From the NCBI GenBank assembly GCA_965197415.1, contig OZ240207.1, positions 2,790,001-2,854,000 of the forward strand: 64,000 nucleotides of DNA, in the 5' to 3' direction. A program made the translations under genes and the position numbers. This document shows positions 26,783 to 35,333 of this stretch, piece after piece. This stretch comes from DAOUJI01 sp965197415 (GTDB taxonomy: Bacteria; Chloroflexota; Dehalococcoidia; Lucifugimonadales; JAGWBF01). The notes under the pieces were generated by a model. The model made no database searches. It had not been told where the DNA came from and saw nothing but the letters and a program-made list of their open reading frames with translations. Every line of letters starts with the position of its first letter. Position 1 is the first letter of the stretch.

Positions 26783-27264
26783 TCCATGTATTCTACCCAA
26801 CTGCGATGGTAAGCCAGGGCTTCCCTGGTGTCATGCAGGCGTTCGGCGATTATGACGGCGATGTTGGACATCACCTGGTAGCCCATGGAATGGTGGGAGT
26901 CCAGCGCCGCCCTGAGTTGCCCGGCGTCAATGGCGATGACTGTCGACGGTTCCACGGCTATGGCGGTCAAAGTGCTCAGGTAAGGCGGGACCAGCGCCGA
27001 CCAACCGAATGCTTCCCCGACTTCCACGCTGTGGACCGTAGTGGGACCGGTGCTGCTCCCGTCGGGCCTCTCCAGGTCCATCTGCAGCCCGACTCGGCCC
27101 GATTCCAGGACACAGAGGCGCTCCACAGGCTTGCCTTCGGTGAGTACGAATGAGTCGGGTTCCAGTTCCTTCCGAACGCACAGTTCCAACAGGTCCTTCA
27201 TATCGGGGGCTGACACGCCGCTGAAGAGTTTGGTCGTGCGAAGCGATTCTTCAATAGTGGGCAT
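26767..27264 (-). CDS. Cyclic-nucleotide-binding-domain protein
   Basis: A 165-residue single-domain protein with the cNMP-binding beta-roll of Crp/Fnr-like regulators: TTKLFSGVSAPDMKDLLELC at the start, LTEGKPVERLCVLESGRVGLQ, and the phosphate-binding-cassette area EVGEAFGWSALVPPYLSTLTAIA. A C-terminal helix follows, but no DNA-binding HTH. It may therefore be a stand-alone sensor or adaptor. Start chosen at ATG 27264; a longer frame reaches 27351. It is convergent with the peroxiredoxin pair and divergent from trmI. Confidence 0.8.
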   Translation of the reverse strand: MPTIEESLRTTKLFSGVSAPDMKDLLELCVRKELEPDSFVLTEGKPVERLCVLESGRVGLQMDLERPDGSSTGPTTVHSVEVGEAFGWSALVPPYLSTLTAIAVEPSTVIAIDAGQLRAALDSHHSMGYQVMSNIAVIIAERLHDTREALAYHRSWVEYMERQSD

Positions 27265-27370
27265 TATCTCTTCACCTGCCTGGACATCTATGGTCTTATT
27301 ATTAAACGTGGGACTGCCCAAGTCAAAACCTCTCCGACGGCCGCACCGCATTGGTGTGGCGGGAGGCCGA

Positions 27371-27399
27371 TTGTGACTGGATAAGCCCTAAGCTACAAT
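27371..27399 (+). promoter_or_regulatory. Promoter of trmI
   Basis: TTGTGA (27371-27376) and TACAAT (27394-27399) with a 17-bp spacer, then GGGAGG (27401-27406) and ATG at 27409. The expected transcription start lies only a few bases before the ATG, again giving a very short or absent leader. Confidence 0.55.
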
Positions 27400-27408
27400 T
27401 GGGAGGTT

Positions 27409-28251
27409 ATGAGCGCCAGAGGCAAGTTCAGGAAGGGCGACCAGGCCCTGCTTATTGATCGCAAGGACAGACGGTACCTGCTGACGCTTGACCACAACGG
27501 CGCTTTCCATAGCCATGCGGGTATCCTTGAACACAGGGACATCATCGGCAAAGAGCAGGGGATATGGCTTCGGACCAGCATGGGCCATACGCTGCTGGCC
27601 GTAAAACCCACACTGTCTGACCAGACGATGCACATGCCCAGGGGCAGCCAGGTGATATATCCCAAAGACCAGGGGATCATTCTGATGATGGCCGACATCT
27701 TCCCCGGCGCCGTGGTCGTGGAGGCGGGCATTGGCTCCGGTGCCCTGACTTCAGCCATGCTGAGGGCAGTCGGCCCCAGGGGCCGGGTGGTCACCTACGA
27801 AGTCCGGGAAGACATGGTAAAGGGGGCCCTAAAGAACGTTCAGTTGATGGCGCCGAACCCGTCACGGCACACGTTGAAAATGGGAGACATTTACGAGGGC
27901 ATCAAGGAGACGGGAGTGGACAGGGTGGTCCTGGACGTGCCCGAACCGTGGCGTGCTGTGGCCAACGCCGCGTCCGCTCTGGCGGCGGGCGGAATCCTGT
28001 TGTGTTTCCTGCCCACCGTTCTCCAGGTGCATCGCCTCTGTGAGGAGCTAGCCAACGACGCCCGGTTCCAACTGGTGGAGACTGTGGAGACCTTGATGAG
28101 GCCGTGGAACGTGTCAGGCCGCAGTGTCAGGCCGGCCCATCGAATGGTGGCCCACTCCGGCTTCATCACCACCGCCCGCCTGTGTTCTCTAAAGCAGACC
28201 CGCCCAGCCGCCGTCGACGCCGAAACGGCCGGCACTGGAGAGGAGGAATAG
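27409..28251 (+). CDS. trmI: tRNA (adenine-58-N1)-methyltransferase TrmI
   Basis: A 280-residue SAM-dependent methyltransferase. The N-terminal domain (FRKGDQALLIDRKDRRYLLTL) and PRGSQVIYPKDQGIILMMADIFPG lead into the Rossmann core VVEAGIGSGALTSAML with SAM-binding motif I and VTYEVREDM with the acidic ribose ligand. DRVVLDVPEPWRAV is motif IV. TrmI methylates A58 in the tRNA T-loop and is typical of Actinobacteria, Chloroflexota, thermophiles and archaea, which supports the taxonomic guess. ATG overlaps no neighbour; the HD gene follows 2 bp after the stop. Confidence 0.93.
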   Translation: MSARGKFRKGDQALLIDRKDRRYLLTLDHNGAFHSHAGILEHRDIIGKEQGIWLRTSMGHTLLAVKPTLSDQTMHMPRGSQVIYPKDQGIILMMADIFPGAVVVEAGIGSGALTSAMLRAVGPRGRVVTYEVREDMVKGALKNVQLMAPNPSRHTLKMGDIYEGIKETGVDRVVLDVPEPWRAVANAASALAAGGILLCFLPTVLQVHRLCEELANDARFQLVETVETLMRPWNVSGRSVRPAHRMVAHSGFITTARLCSLKQTRPAAVDAETAGTGEEE

Positions 28252-28253
28252 AC

Positions 28254-28826
28254 ATGACCGACATCAGTCGAGAGCAGACCCTTGGACTGCTGGAAGAGTT
28301 TGTAAAGACGGATACTCTAATGAAGCACTTGCTGGGCGTGGAAGCTGCAATGAAAGCCTATGCAAGGAAGTATGGAGAGAATGAGGACCGGTGGGGCCTT
28401 GCGGGGCTGCTCCACGATTTCGATTGGGAGTCGGTCCCCACCCCGGAAGAGCACCCGTCCTACGGCGCCCGCATCCTGGAGGAGAGAGGATACCCGGACG
28501 ACATAATCCGGGCCGTCCTCTCCCACGGCGACCATACAGGAGTCAAGCGTGAGTCTCTTATGGAACACGCCGTGTTCGCAGTCGACGAATTGTCCGGCTT
28601 TATCCGGGCTGTAGCCCTGGTCAGGCCCAGCAAGAGCCTGGACGACGTCACGCCAAAGTCGGTGCGCAAGAAGATGAAGGACAAGGCTTTCGCCCGGGAC
28701 GTGAACCGGGACGACATCCTGATGGGGGCCGAAGAGCTTGGTGTTGACCTGGACGAACACATATCGTTTGTGACAGACGCCCTCAAACCCGTGGCGCCGG
28801 AGCTGGGGTTGAACGCCAGCGGCTAG
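28254..28826 (+). CDS. HD-domain phosphohydrolase
   Basis: A 190-residue HDIG-type protein. Metal ligands are visible as His in MKHLLGVEAAMKAYA, HD in LAGLLHDFDWE, and His in VLSHGDHTG. These enzymes hydrolyse phosphomonoesters or nucleotides with a divalent metal. ATG 28254 is fixed by AGGAGGAAT at 28241 and sits 2 bp after the trmI stop, so the two are cotranscribed. The C-terminal part (SVRKKMKDKAFARDVNRDDI) is typical of the uncharacterised branch often annotated as hydrolase. Substrate unknown. Confidence 0.8.
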   Translation: MTDISREQTLGLLEEFVKTDTLMKHLLGVEAAMKAYARKYGENEDRWGLAGLLHDFDWESVPTPEEHPSYGARILEERGYPDDIIRAVLSHGDHTGVKRESLMEHAVFAVDELSGFIRAVALVRPSKSLDDVTPKSVRKKMKDKAFARDVNRDDILMGAEELGVDLDEHISFVTDALKPVAPELGLNASG

Positions 28827-28955
28827 TTTGGCGTTGGGGTAGCCAGCGGAACGACATTATGGGGACCGGATGCCCCGGCCTCGCCCCAAATGCTTCCTCC
28901 GGGATACATGTCCCGCAGCGGCTTAGGGTGGCGAGCACCGAAGAATTTAGGACGA

Positions 28956-29621
28956 CTACGTAAGGGACTCTAGCCGCGTAACCCACGCGTCGAATCTTGG
29001 GCATTCACTGCGAATATTCGCCAAGCCGATTTCCACGGTCAGCAACGGCCCGTCGACAGGCTTTTGGTACTTTGGGAACATTTCTTTGATTCGTTTGCTC
29101 GGTGCAGTATTGCTGCTGTCATTGATATCCTCTGGAGTCGGAAACTCGTCACGAATCTGCTGCAACAACGCTACTGAGCGGTGCGATGCGTCAATCAAGT
29201 TCTCGAAAACGTTTACGTTCGAAAACAGCAGGCCCTCGAATTCGTGCTTTTGGACATAAGGAATCACTTTCCCTGGATCCCAGTTACGATGGATTCTCGA
29301 TTCGATTTCCTGATTTAGATGTCCCTCCAACTCCTCAACCGTGCTGTCCCCCTTACCTCTGAATCCATAGAAATCCACCAGGGAAGTAACGGCATCAAAA
29401 GAATTGTACAAATGGACCATGTCCTCTACGACACGCTTCACACTCACGTCGCCCCCACCAACGCCCGTGCGGGCACTCCCGATTAGGATGGGAATCGGCT
29501 CGATTTCCATCGACCGGAGGTGGTCCAGGAGGACAGATTTAACGAACTCCTCCTCCGTCCTACCTTCGACTGATATTGCAAGGCGGATCAGGGGCGACCG
29601 CCCAGAAGGTTTTTTTGCCAC
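28956..29621 (-). CDS. DUF4276 family protein, probable TOPRIM-like partner of the AAA ATPase
   Basis: A protein of 221 residues from GTG 29621 (ATG 29651 would give 231). The N-terminal RLAISVEGRTEEEFV presents a conserved Glu, and a later VDFYGF provides acidic residues, an arrangement like the E...DxD metal site of TOPRIM nucleases. It overlaps the 3' end of the upstream AAA ATPase gene by 34 bp, so translation is coupled. DUF4276 proteins regularly pair with AAA_15/AAA_21 ATPases, an arrangement parallel to OLD/Gabija/PARIS-type defence modules. Lower GC than the surroundings suggests transfer. The nuclease role is inference. Confidence 0.75.
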   Translation of the reverse strand: MAKKPSGRSPLIRLAISVEGRTEEEFVKSVLLDHLRSMEIEPIPILIGSARTGVGGGDVSVKRVVEDMVHLYNSFDAVTSLVDFYGFRGKGDSTVEELEGHLNQEIESRIHRNWDPGKVIPYVQKHEFEGLLFSNVNVFENLIDASHRSVALLQQIRDEFPTPEDINDSSNTAPSKRIKEMFPKYQKPVDGPLLTVEIGLANIRSECPRFDAWVTRLESLT

Positions 29622-30730
29622 ATTTCGCCTGTCGAATATTCGTCGAGCCATTCCCGGTAGTTGTCTTCGTCGAGACGGCGAACCTGGGTCATGCCGTCCC
29701 TCAAGTCCAACACAAAGATCTCATCAAGGCTGAAAGCGTCTACTAGAAGCGGCGACTGTGTCGCGACGATTATCTGCCTTTCCGCAGCTAGAGACTTTAT
29801 CATGCCTCCAACGAGACCAATGGCCGCCGGATGCAGCCCGAGCTCGGGCTCATCCAACAGGAGCACGTGGGGAAGCATCTCGGAAGGGAGGTTTAGCAAT
29901 GTCACCAAGGCGAAGAACCTCAATGACCCGTCGGACGTGAGGTGTCCACCAATGGTCTTGTCCGAGTCCTTGGGCTTCCATCGTAATAAGACTTTACCGT
30001 AGCTCTCCTCAATAGTGAAACGGTCAAACACTGGCAATATACGACCGATGTGGCGGCAGATTAGGTCGAATCTTCTTATGTCCTCTCGTTCCAACCGATA
30101 GAGCACGGCCGCTAGATTGCCCCCGTGGGAGCGTAGCTGACCGTTCTCCAATACATCCCAACTTGTCTTGAAGCTCGAACCGGCGGATGTGTCATGAAAT
30201 TGATACACGGAGCAGCTGCGAAGCAAGTTGACAATCACCGAAGCGGTGGTTGGGTTAACGTCCGGCAATCCTCCCGATTGGGCTGCCTCTACTATCATGG
30301 CCTCTCTGTGCCCACTACCCAAGTATTGCCAACTGGCTGCCGTCGGGAAACCAGAGCTATTGAATCGGAAACTCTCCTCACTGAAGAAGAACCGGTCAGG
30401 ATAGGCGTGGGAGAGTGCGAAATGGTAATCGTTCAGGCCCCTATCGGTGCGCAGAGAAATCTCGGCATTGATACGAGGCGTGCGACTGTTGCCGCCAAAA
30501 AGCTGATCATCAGCTCCTCCGTGCCTTTCGACGAACTCACCAAGCCTTCGAGACCGTATCATCCAACTCAACATCTCGAAGAACCGTATAAAATTAGACT
30601 TCCCGGAGCCATTGGGTCCGATCAACACAGTTGCGCCCGGCAACCCGGACACCTTGAAGTCCGCCAGAGACCGGAAACCGCGAATATGTACGGATTCAAT
30701 CCTTGTTAGGTTGGTTGAGATTAGCGTCAT
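29588..30730 (-). CDS. AAA_21/AAA_15-type ATPase (SMC/OLD-like)
   Basis: A 380-residue ABC-like ATPase. It begins IESVHIRGFRSLADFKV, continues with Walker A LIGPNGSGKSNFIRF, and carries the signature and Walker B late (HLTSDGSLRFFALVTLLN, then VLLLDEPELGLHPAAIGL) and the H-loop IVATQSPLLVDAF. This head-only layout is that of OLD/RecF-like ATPases of mobile and defence systems. ATG 30730 is preferred (GAAGGAC upstream) to the longer frame from 30778. It forms a two-gene unit with DUF4276 and is AT-richer than its neighbours. Confidence 0.88.
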   Translation of the reverse strand: MTLISTNLTRIESVHIRGFRSLADFKVSGLPGATVLIGPNGSGKSNFIRFFEMLSWMIRSRRLGEFVERHGGADDQLFGGNSRTPRINAEISLRTDRGLNDYHFALSHAYPDRFFFSEESFRFNSSGFPTAASWQYLGSGHREAMIVEAAQSGGLPDVNPTTASVIVNLLRSCSVYQFHDTSAGSSFKTSWDVLENGQLRSHGGNLAAVLYRLEREDIRRFDLICRHIGRILPVFDRFTIEESYGKVLLRWKPKDSDKTIGGHLTSDGSLRFFALVTLLNLPSEMLPHVLLLDEPELGLHPAAIGLVGGMIKSLAAERQIIVATQSPLLVDAFSLDEIFVLDLRDGMTQVRRLDEDNYREWLDEYSTGEMWQKNLLGGRP

Positions 30731-30943
30731 CAGGTGTTGTCCTTCGGGACTGTTGATAAGGTTAGGGCACAGAACCATAAGACCGACTGAGTAACCGTCG
30801 ATCCTCGCTGATCTCTATCTCTAGTCGGTCGCATGTTACCACTAGCAAAACCGACTCTCCCATTCGGCGTCTATCATGGCCTTCCCATAGTGATTACCGC
30901 CAAATTATAGCACTATTGGTCACGACGCCCGCCGCAACCCGCG

Positions 30944-30973
30944 TTGACAGCAACTATTTGGCCCATATATAAT
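30944..30973 (+). promoter_or_regulatory. Promoter of the thiamine operon
   Basis: TTGACA (30944-30949) and TATAAT (30968-30973) separated by 18 bp; transcription should begin near 30980, about 20 nt before the TPP aptamer. No gene is seen between 30779 and 30943. Confidence 0.8.
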
Positions 30974-30999
30974 CGGCGTCAAATCGAATCGACCTAGGC

Positions 31000-31095
31000 C
31001 GTAGGGGAGCTTGGAATTGCCAGGCTGAGAGGGCGACCGAGAATGCCGCCGACCCTTGCGAACCTGATCTGGGTAATGCCAGCGTAGGGAATTGG
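31000..31095 (+). ncRNA. TPP (THI-element) riboswitch aptamer
   Basis: The conserved THI-box blocks are present in order: GGGGAGC at the start, CTGAGAGGG (31024-31032), ACCCTT (31052-31057), then GAACCTGATCTGGGTAATGCC (31060-31080 region) and AGCGTAGGGA (31081-31090). It binds thiamine pyrophosphate and switches off downstream thiamine genes. The expression platform is the hairpin at 31120-31157. Confidence 0.97.
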
Positions 31096-31119
31096 CGCAC
31101 CGCTTTTCCAGGTATTGTC

Positions 31120-31157
31120 AGGCCGCCGTTCCTTAAAGAAGGTGGCCTGATTCTTTT
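31120..31157 (+). terminator. Riboswitch expression platform: terminator hairpin overlapping the thiZ start
   Basis: AGGCCGCC-g-TTC pairs with GAAGGTGGCCT (one bulged G) around CTTAAA, followed by GATTCTTTT. The T run contains the TTG start codon of the first gene, and the 3' arm holds its AAGAAGG ribosome site, so the same hairpin could block both transcription and translation. Confidence 0.75.
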
Positions 31158-31971
31158 GAGCACAACCACCGATGCAATCAAACTCCGCCTCAGGGGAATA
31201 CGTCATTCGTTCTTGACGGACGGTGCCCCCACGCCCGTTCTGGACGGAATCGACCTCCACGTCTCGGAAGGCGAACTTGTCAGCGTCATCGGGCCCTCTG
31301 GGTGCGGCAAAAGCACCCTGCTTAACGTCATCACCGGACTTCAGGATCCGGATGCCGGCGCCATATTCGTAGACGGGGTTCCTACGGACCGCCGACTGGG
31401 TATAGCCGGGTACATGCACCAGGAAGATCTCCTCATGCCCTGGCGGACGGTCCTGGACAACACGATTCTCGGCCTGGAAGTGCAGGGGGTTCCCCGGAAG
31501 GAGGCCAGGACCCGGGCCCTGAGCCATTTCGACGCCTTCGGTCTTACCGGATATGAGAAGCAGTGGCCCCATGCCCTGTCCGGCGGGATGCGGCAAAGGG
31601 CCTCCCTTCTGAGGACCGTGCTAATGGACCGGGACATAATTCTGTTGGACGAACCCTTCGGAGCGCTGGACGCCCTCACCAGGTCCCAGATGCAGCAATG
31701 GCTGATGGAGCTGTGGGACTCCCTAAACAAGACCATCCTGCTGGTGACCCACGACATAGAGGAAGCCCTGCTCCTCTCCGACCGCATATACGTGCTTACC
31801 TCGCGGCCGGCACAGGTGAAGACCGTGGTTGACGTGGACCTGCCCAGGCCCCGTCAGTACGACATGATAACCGGCGAGCGGTTTATCGCCCTGAGGCAGA
31901 GGATCATCGCTGACCTTCACCAAGAGAACGAGGCAACGGCGCCGTCCACCGGAGATGCAGCATGGCGCTGA
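31156..31971 (+). CDS. thiZ: ABC transporter ATPase for a thiamine precursor
   Basis: A 271-residue ABC ATPase of the nitrate/taurine/HMP family. Walker A is IGPSGCGKSTLLNV, Q-loop YMHQEDLLMPWR, signature LSGGMRQRASLLRTV, Walker B IILLDEPFGALDALT, H-loop VTHDIEEA. The start must be the TTG at 31156 (MSTTTDAIKL) because no ATG precedes the first strand. It sits under the TPP riboswitch with permease, binding protein, tenA and thiD, so the likely cargo is hydroxymethylpyrimidine or its N-formyl amino derivative. Confidence 0.92.
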   Translation: MSTTTDAIKLRLRGIRHSFLTDGAPTPVLDGIDLHVSEGELVSVIGPSGCGKSTLLNVITGLQDPDAGAIFVDGVPTDRRLGIAGYMHQEDLLMPWRTVLDNTILGLEVQGVPRKEARTRALSHFDAFGLTGYEKQWPHALSGGMRQRASLLRTVLMDRDIILLDEPFGALDALTRSQMQQWLMELWDSLNKTILLVTHDIEEALLLSDRIYVLTSRPAQVKTVVDVDLPRPRQYDMITGERFIALRQRIIADLHQENEATAPSTGDAAWR

Positions 31972-32795
31972 CAGACGACAGTATGCCCTCCGTCGGCGAC
32001 CGCCGGGAGGCTGCCAGTCGCAGGAAACCTGCGGTCAGCCCGGACCTCATCAGATGGGCGGCGGCGGCTCTGGTCATTGGGGCTGTATTGGGCGCGTGGG
32101 AGGCGGCGATTTCGTTGAGGGACATCCCCGGATGGAAGGCCCCGGCCCCGTCTGGGATCGGGCAGGAGCTGTGGGAGAGCCGAGGACTTCTGGCTGGCCA
32201 CACATGGATAACCTTCAAGGAGGTGCTGGCGGGCTTTGGAATCGCTTTCGGCGCCGGGGTGTTCACCGCGTCACTGATATCCTGGTCCAAGACCCTCCGG
32301 CTAGTCCTGTATCCTCCAGTGGTCGCGTCGGCCACCATCCCGTGGATAGTCGTGGCTCCGCTGCTCCTTATCTGGGTGGGCTATGGGATGCAACACAAAG
32401 TAATCGTGGTGGCCCTCATCTCCTTCTTCCCCATAGTGGTGAACACGGTTGACGGGCTGGGATCGGCCAACCCTGGGATGGTGTACTTGCTGCGGTCCAT
32501 GGGCGCCAGCCGCTGGCAGATATTCAGGAAAGTGCAGGCGCCGGGCAGCATGCCCTCGGTCTTCACCGGCGTCCGCATAGGAGTGACGGTGGCGGTTATC
32601 GGGGCTGTTGTGGGCGAGTGGGTAGGCTCCAGCGAGGGTCTGGGCTACCTGGCCCTACGGTCCAAGTCCCAGTTCCTCAGCGACAGGGTCTACGCATCCA
32701 TTTTCCTGCTGAGCGCCATGGGAATAGGGCTTTTCCTGCTGGCCAGGGTCGTAGAACGGCTGGCGCTGCCGTGGCGTTATGACAGAAACAGGTGA
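31962..32795 (+). CDS. thiX: ABC transporter permease for a thiamine precursor
   Basis: A 277-residue BPD_transp_1 permease with about six TM segments and the EAA loop RSMGASRWQIFRKVQAPGSMPSVFTG (coupling motif EAA-x3-G variant; here only its start is quoted as MGASRWQIF). ATG overlaps the end of the ATPase gene by 10 bp. It belongs to the SsuC/TauC/ThiX class and partners the ATPase and lipoprotein of this operon for uptake of a pyrimidine precursor of thiamine. Confidence 0.9.
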   Translation: MALTDDSMPSVGDRREAASRRKPAVSPDLIRWAAAALVIGAVLGAWEAAISLRDIPGWKAPAPSGIGQELWESRGLLAGHTWITFKEVLAGFGIAFGAGVFTASLISWSKTLRLVLYPPVVASATIPWIVVAPLLLIWVGYGMQHKVIVVALISFFPIVVNTVDGLGSANPGMVYLLRSMGASRWQIFRKVQAPGSMPSVFTGVRIGVTVAVIGAVVGEWVGSSEGLGYLALRSKSQFLSDRVYASIFLLSAMGIGLFLLARVVERLALPWRYDRNR

Positions 32796-32836
32796 GACTC
32801 CGCCGGATCCACAATGAAGACATAAGGAGACGAACA

Positions 32837-33835
32837 GTGCGCTTGATGAGATTCCGAACCATTTTTTCGTTGCTTGCGGCTCTTTCTATACTCACGGTCC
32901 TGATTGCAGCCTGTGGAGAAGATGAACCGGACAAGGTACGGCTAGCTTTGGACTGGTACCCCAATGCCAATCACGCCGGGTTGTACATCGCCCAGGAAAA
33001 GGGTTACTTCGCCGACGAGGGCCTTGAGGTGGACATGTACACCCCCTCAGACCCCTCTACCGTCAACCAAACGGTTGCCGCCGGCGCCGACGACTTCGGG
33101 ATCAACTACCAGCCCGACGTGTTGTTGGCCCGCGCCCAGGGTGTTCCCGTGGTTTCGGTAATTGGGCTAGTGCAGCATCCCTTGAACTCTGTGCAGGTCC
33201 TCACAGCTTCAGGAATCACCCGTCCCCGGGACTTGAAGGGCAGGAAGATCGGGTATCCCGGCATCCCCACCAACGAGCCCCTGCTGGACACCATGCTCAA
33301 ACATGACGGAGTGGAAGGCGGACTCGATGAGGTGGAGTTGGTCAACGTGGGCTTCAACCTGGCAGAGGCCCTTATCGCCGGAAACGTGGACGCATGCGTA
33401 GGCTGCTACTTCAGCCACGAGTCCATCCTCATGGAGAACCAAGGCTTCCCCGTCACGGTGCTCAAGATGAACGAGTGGGGAGTTCCCGACTACTACGAAC
33501 TCGTTGTGGTAGTCAGCGAAGAGACGCTAGCTGACAAGTCCGACTTAGTGCAAAGGTTCGTTCGGGCTATGGTCAAGGGCTACGACGAGGCTGCCACCGA
33601 TCCTGAAGCAGCGGTGAACTTGCTTCTGGAATCCACGGGCGACGAGGTGGACGAGGCCATCGAGCGGCCCGGCATAAAGGTGATAGCCCCCCTTTGGAAG
33701 GGCGCTGATCCCGTGGGCTGGCAGACCCAGGAGAAATGGCAGGACTTCGCGACGTGGATGCTGGAGAACGGCCTGCTCGAACAACCCCTCGATGCCGGAA
33801 AGGCCCACACCAACGAGTTCGTCGAGAACCGGTAA
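32837..33835 (+). CDS. thiY: NMT1/THI5-like substrate-binding lipoprotein
   Basis: A 332-residue ABC binding protein of the NMT1/THI5-like family, which binds formyl-aminopyrimidine or HMP. The GTG at 32837 follows AAGGAG by 7 nt and yields a lipoprotein signal with lipobox LIAACG, the acylated Cys being residue 26. Conserved features are VRLALDWYPNANHAGLYIAQEKGYF and a late GCYFSHESI, which resembles the CCCFC-type Cys-rich region of THI5. The protein would be anchored outside the membrane and deliver substrate to ThiXZ. Confidence 0.9.
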   Translation: MRLMRFRTIFSLLAALSILTVLIAACGEDEPDKVRLALDWYPNANHAGLYIAQEKGYFADEGLEVDMYTPSDPSTVNQTVAAGADDFGINYQPDVLLARAQGVPVVSVIGLVQHPLNSVQVLTASGITRPRDLKGRKIGYPGIPTNEPLLDTMLKHDGVEGGLDEVELVNVGFNLAEALIAGNVDACVGCYFSHESILMENQGFPVTVLKMNEWGVPDYYELVVVVSEETLADKSDLVQRFVRAMVKGYDEAATDPEAAVNLLLESTGDEVDEAIERPGIKVIAPLWKGADPVGWQTQEKWQDFATWMLENGLLEQPLDAGKAHTNEFVENR

Positions 33836-33850
33836 CGTCAGGGGGTTCAG

Positions 33851-34507
33851 ATGAGCCTTAGCAGTGAGCTAAAAGAGAGCGTCGGCGACCTTTGGGACAA
33901 AACGGTCAACCATCCCTTCGTCGATGAGTTGGGGGACGGCAGCCTGCCGGAAGAGGTCTTCGACGTCTACTTCAAGCAGGACCACATCTTTCTCAAGGAC
34001 TGGGTCGCCCTAATGGCCGCCGGAGTCATGAAAGCCCCCGACTTTCCCCACTCCCGCCCATTGGCATCGTTTATCCACCTGGCACTTGGGGGTGAGGAGG
34101 GCCTGTTCCAAGACTACTTCAGGGAGCGCGGCCTCTCCGAGGAGCAGGTCAGGTATCTAAGGCCGTTGCCCACAACCATGGCCTACGGCGGCTTTCTGAG
34201 GCGAATAGCGTACGAAGGTTCCTTCCACGACATAGTTACCGTGCTCCTGGGCATCGAATGGCCATACCTGGAGTGGGGCAAGCGTCTGGAATCCCAGGGA
34301 GCAAAGCCGGGCAACAATTACTACCAGACGTGGATTGACCTCCACGCCGCGAAGGAGCTGGACGATTTCGTGTCCTGGATGCGCGAAGTGTTGGATGGCT
34401 CCACAGTGGGACATCCAGCCAGGCTCAAGTCTTTGTTCCTCAGCGCCATGCGTTACGAGTACATGTTCTGGGAGATGGCGTATAGGGGCGAGACGTGGCC
34501 GGCGTAG
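33851..34507 (+). CDS. tenA: TenA-family aminopyrimidine hydrolase, Cys-less (TenA_E-like)
   Basis: A 218-residue TenA/thiaminase II family protein with NHPFVDELGDGSLPEEVFDVYF, QDHIFLKDWVAL and RPLPTTMAYGGFLRRIA. In TenA_C enzymes the catalytic Cys is in the segment PCxWxY; here that segment reads VLLGIEWPYLEWG, with no Cys, matching the TenA_E subgroup that hydrolyses N-formyl- or amino-HMP precursors in salvage. ATG follows CAGGGGG. Its stop overlaps the start of thiD. Cytosolic, acting on the imported pyrimidine. Confidence 0.9.
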   Translation: MSLSSELKESVGDLWDKTVNHPFVDELGDGSLPEEVFDVYFKQDHIFLKDWVALMAAGVMKAPDFPHSRPLASFIHLALGGEEGLFQDYFRERGLSEEQVRYLRPLPTTMAYGGFLRRIAYEGSFHDIVTVLLGIEWPYLEWGKRLESQGAKPGNNYYQTWIDLHAAKELDDFVSWMREVLDGSTVGHPARLKSLFLSAMRYEYMFWEMAYRGETWPA

Positions 34508-35310
34508 GCTCTTCGTCCATACCCAAGGCCATGACCATCGCCGGGTCCGATTCGGGGGGCGGAGCAGGCATCCAAGCCGACCTCAAGACCTTCGCCGCTT
34601 TCGGTGTATACGGCACATCGGTAGTCTCCGCCATCACAGCTCAGAACACCGTAGGAGTCACGGGAGTACACGAGATTCCCGTTGACCTGATCGTGGCGCA
34701 GATTCACTCAGTCCTGGACGACATTGGCGCCGACGCGGTGAAGACAGGGATGCTCTCATCGACTCAAGCTATTGAGGTCGTCTCTGAAGAGATGGCGCGA
34801 CGAAAGGTCGAACGCCTCGTCGTGGACCCGGTCATGGTCGCCAAAAGCGGCGACCGCCTGCTTCGGCAGGACGCGGTAAGCGCCTTACGGACTAAACTCA
34901 TCCCATTGGCTGCTGTGGTCACCCCCAACATACCAGAGGCTGAGACTGTCGCAGGCATGGAAATCAACACCGAGGAGGATGCCCGTGAAGCGGCACGGAA
35001 GGTTGTCGGCATGGGTGCCATGTCGGTCGTGGTCAAGGGCGGGCATCTGGCTGGCCCGCCGGTTGACCTGCTCTACGACGGGCGCGACTTCACGGAGTTT
35101 TCAGGAGAGCGCATCGAAACACGTAACACCCATGGCACGGGTTGCACCTTTGCCTCGGCCATAGCGGCCGGGCTGGCCAAGGAAAAGTCCCTTACGGAGG
35201 CCATAGCCGACGCCAAGGAGTACGTGACGGAGGCCATCCGCCACGCCGACTTAATGGGGCAGGTGGGGCAGGGGCACGGCCCCCTGAGCCATTTCTGGCG
35301 TTGGGGATGA
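34495..35310 (+). CDS. thiD: Hydroxymethylpyrimidine/phosphomethylpyrimidine kinase
   Basis: A 271-residue ribokinase-fold enzyme that phosphorylates HMP and then HMP-P to HMP-PP. Motifs: TIAGSDSGGGAGIQADLKTF at the start, VVDPVMVAKSG, TPNIPEAETVAG, and the catalytic anion hole NTHGTGCTFASAIAAGLA. It begins with GTG 34495 inside tenA (13-bp overlap). Together with tenA it completes uptake and salvage of the pyrimidine half of thiamine. thiE, thiM and thiC are not in the window. Confidence 0.95.
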   Translation: MAGVGSSSIPKAMTIAGSDSGGGAGIQADLKTFAAFGVYGTSVVSAITAQNTVGVTGVHEIPVDLIVAQIHSVLDDIGADAVKTGMLSSTQAIEVVSEEMARRKVERLVVDPVMVAKSGDRLLRQDAVSALRTKLIPLAAVVTPNIPEAETVAGMEINTEEDAREAARKVVGMGAMSVVVKGGHLAGPPVDLLYDGRDFTEFSGERIETRNTHGTGCTFASAIAAGLAKEKSLTEAIADAKEYVTEAIRHADLMGQVGQGHGPLSHFWRWG

Positions 35311-35333
35311 TAGAATGGGGTCGAAGGCATAAC

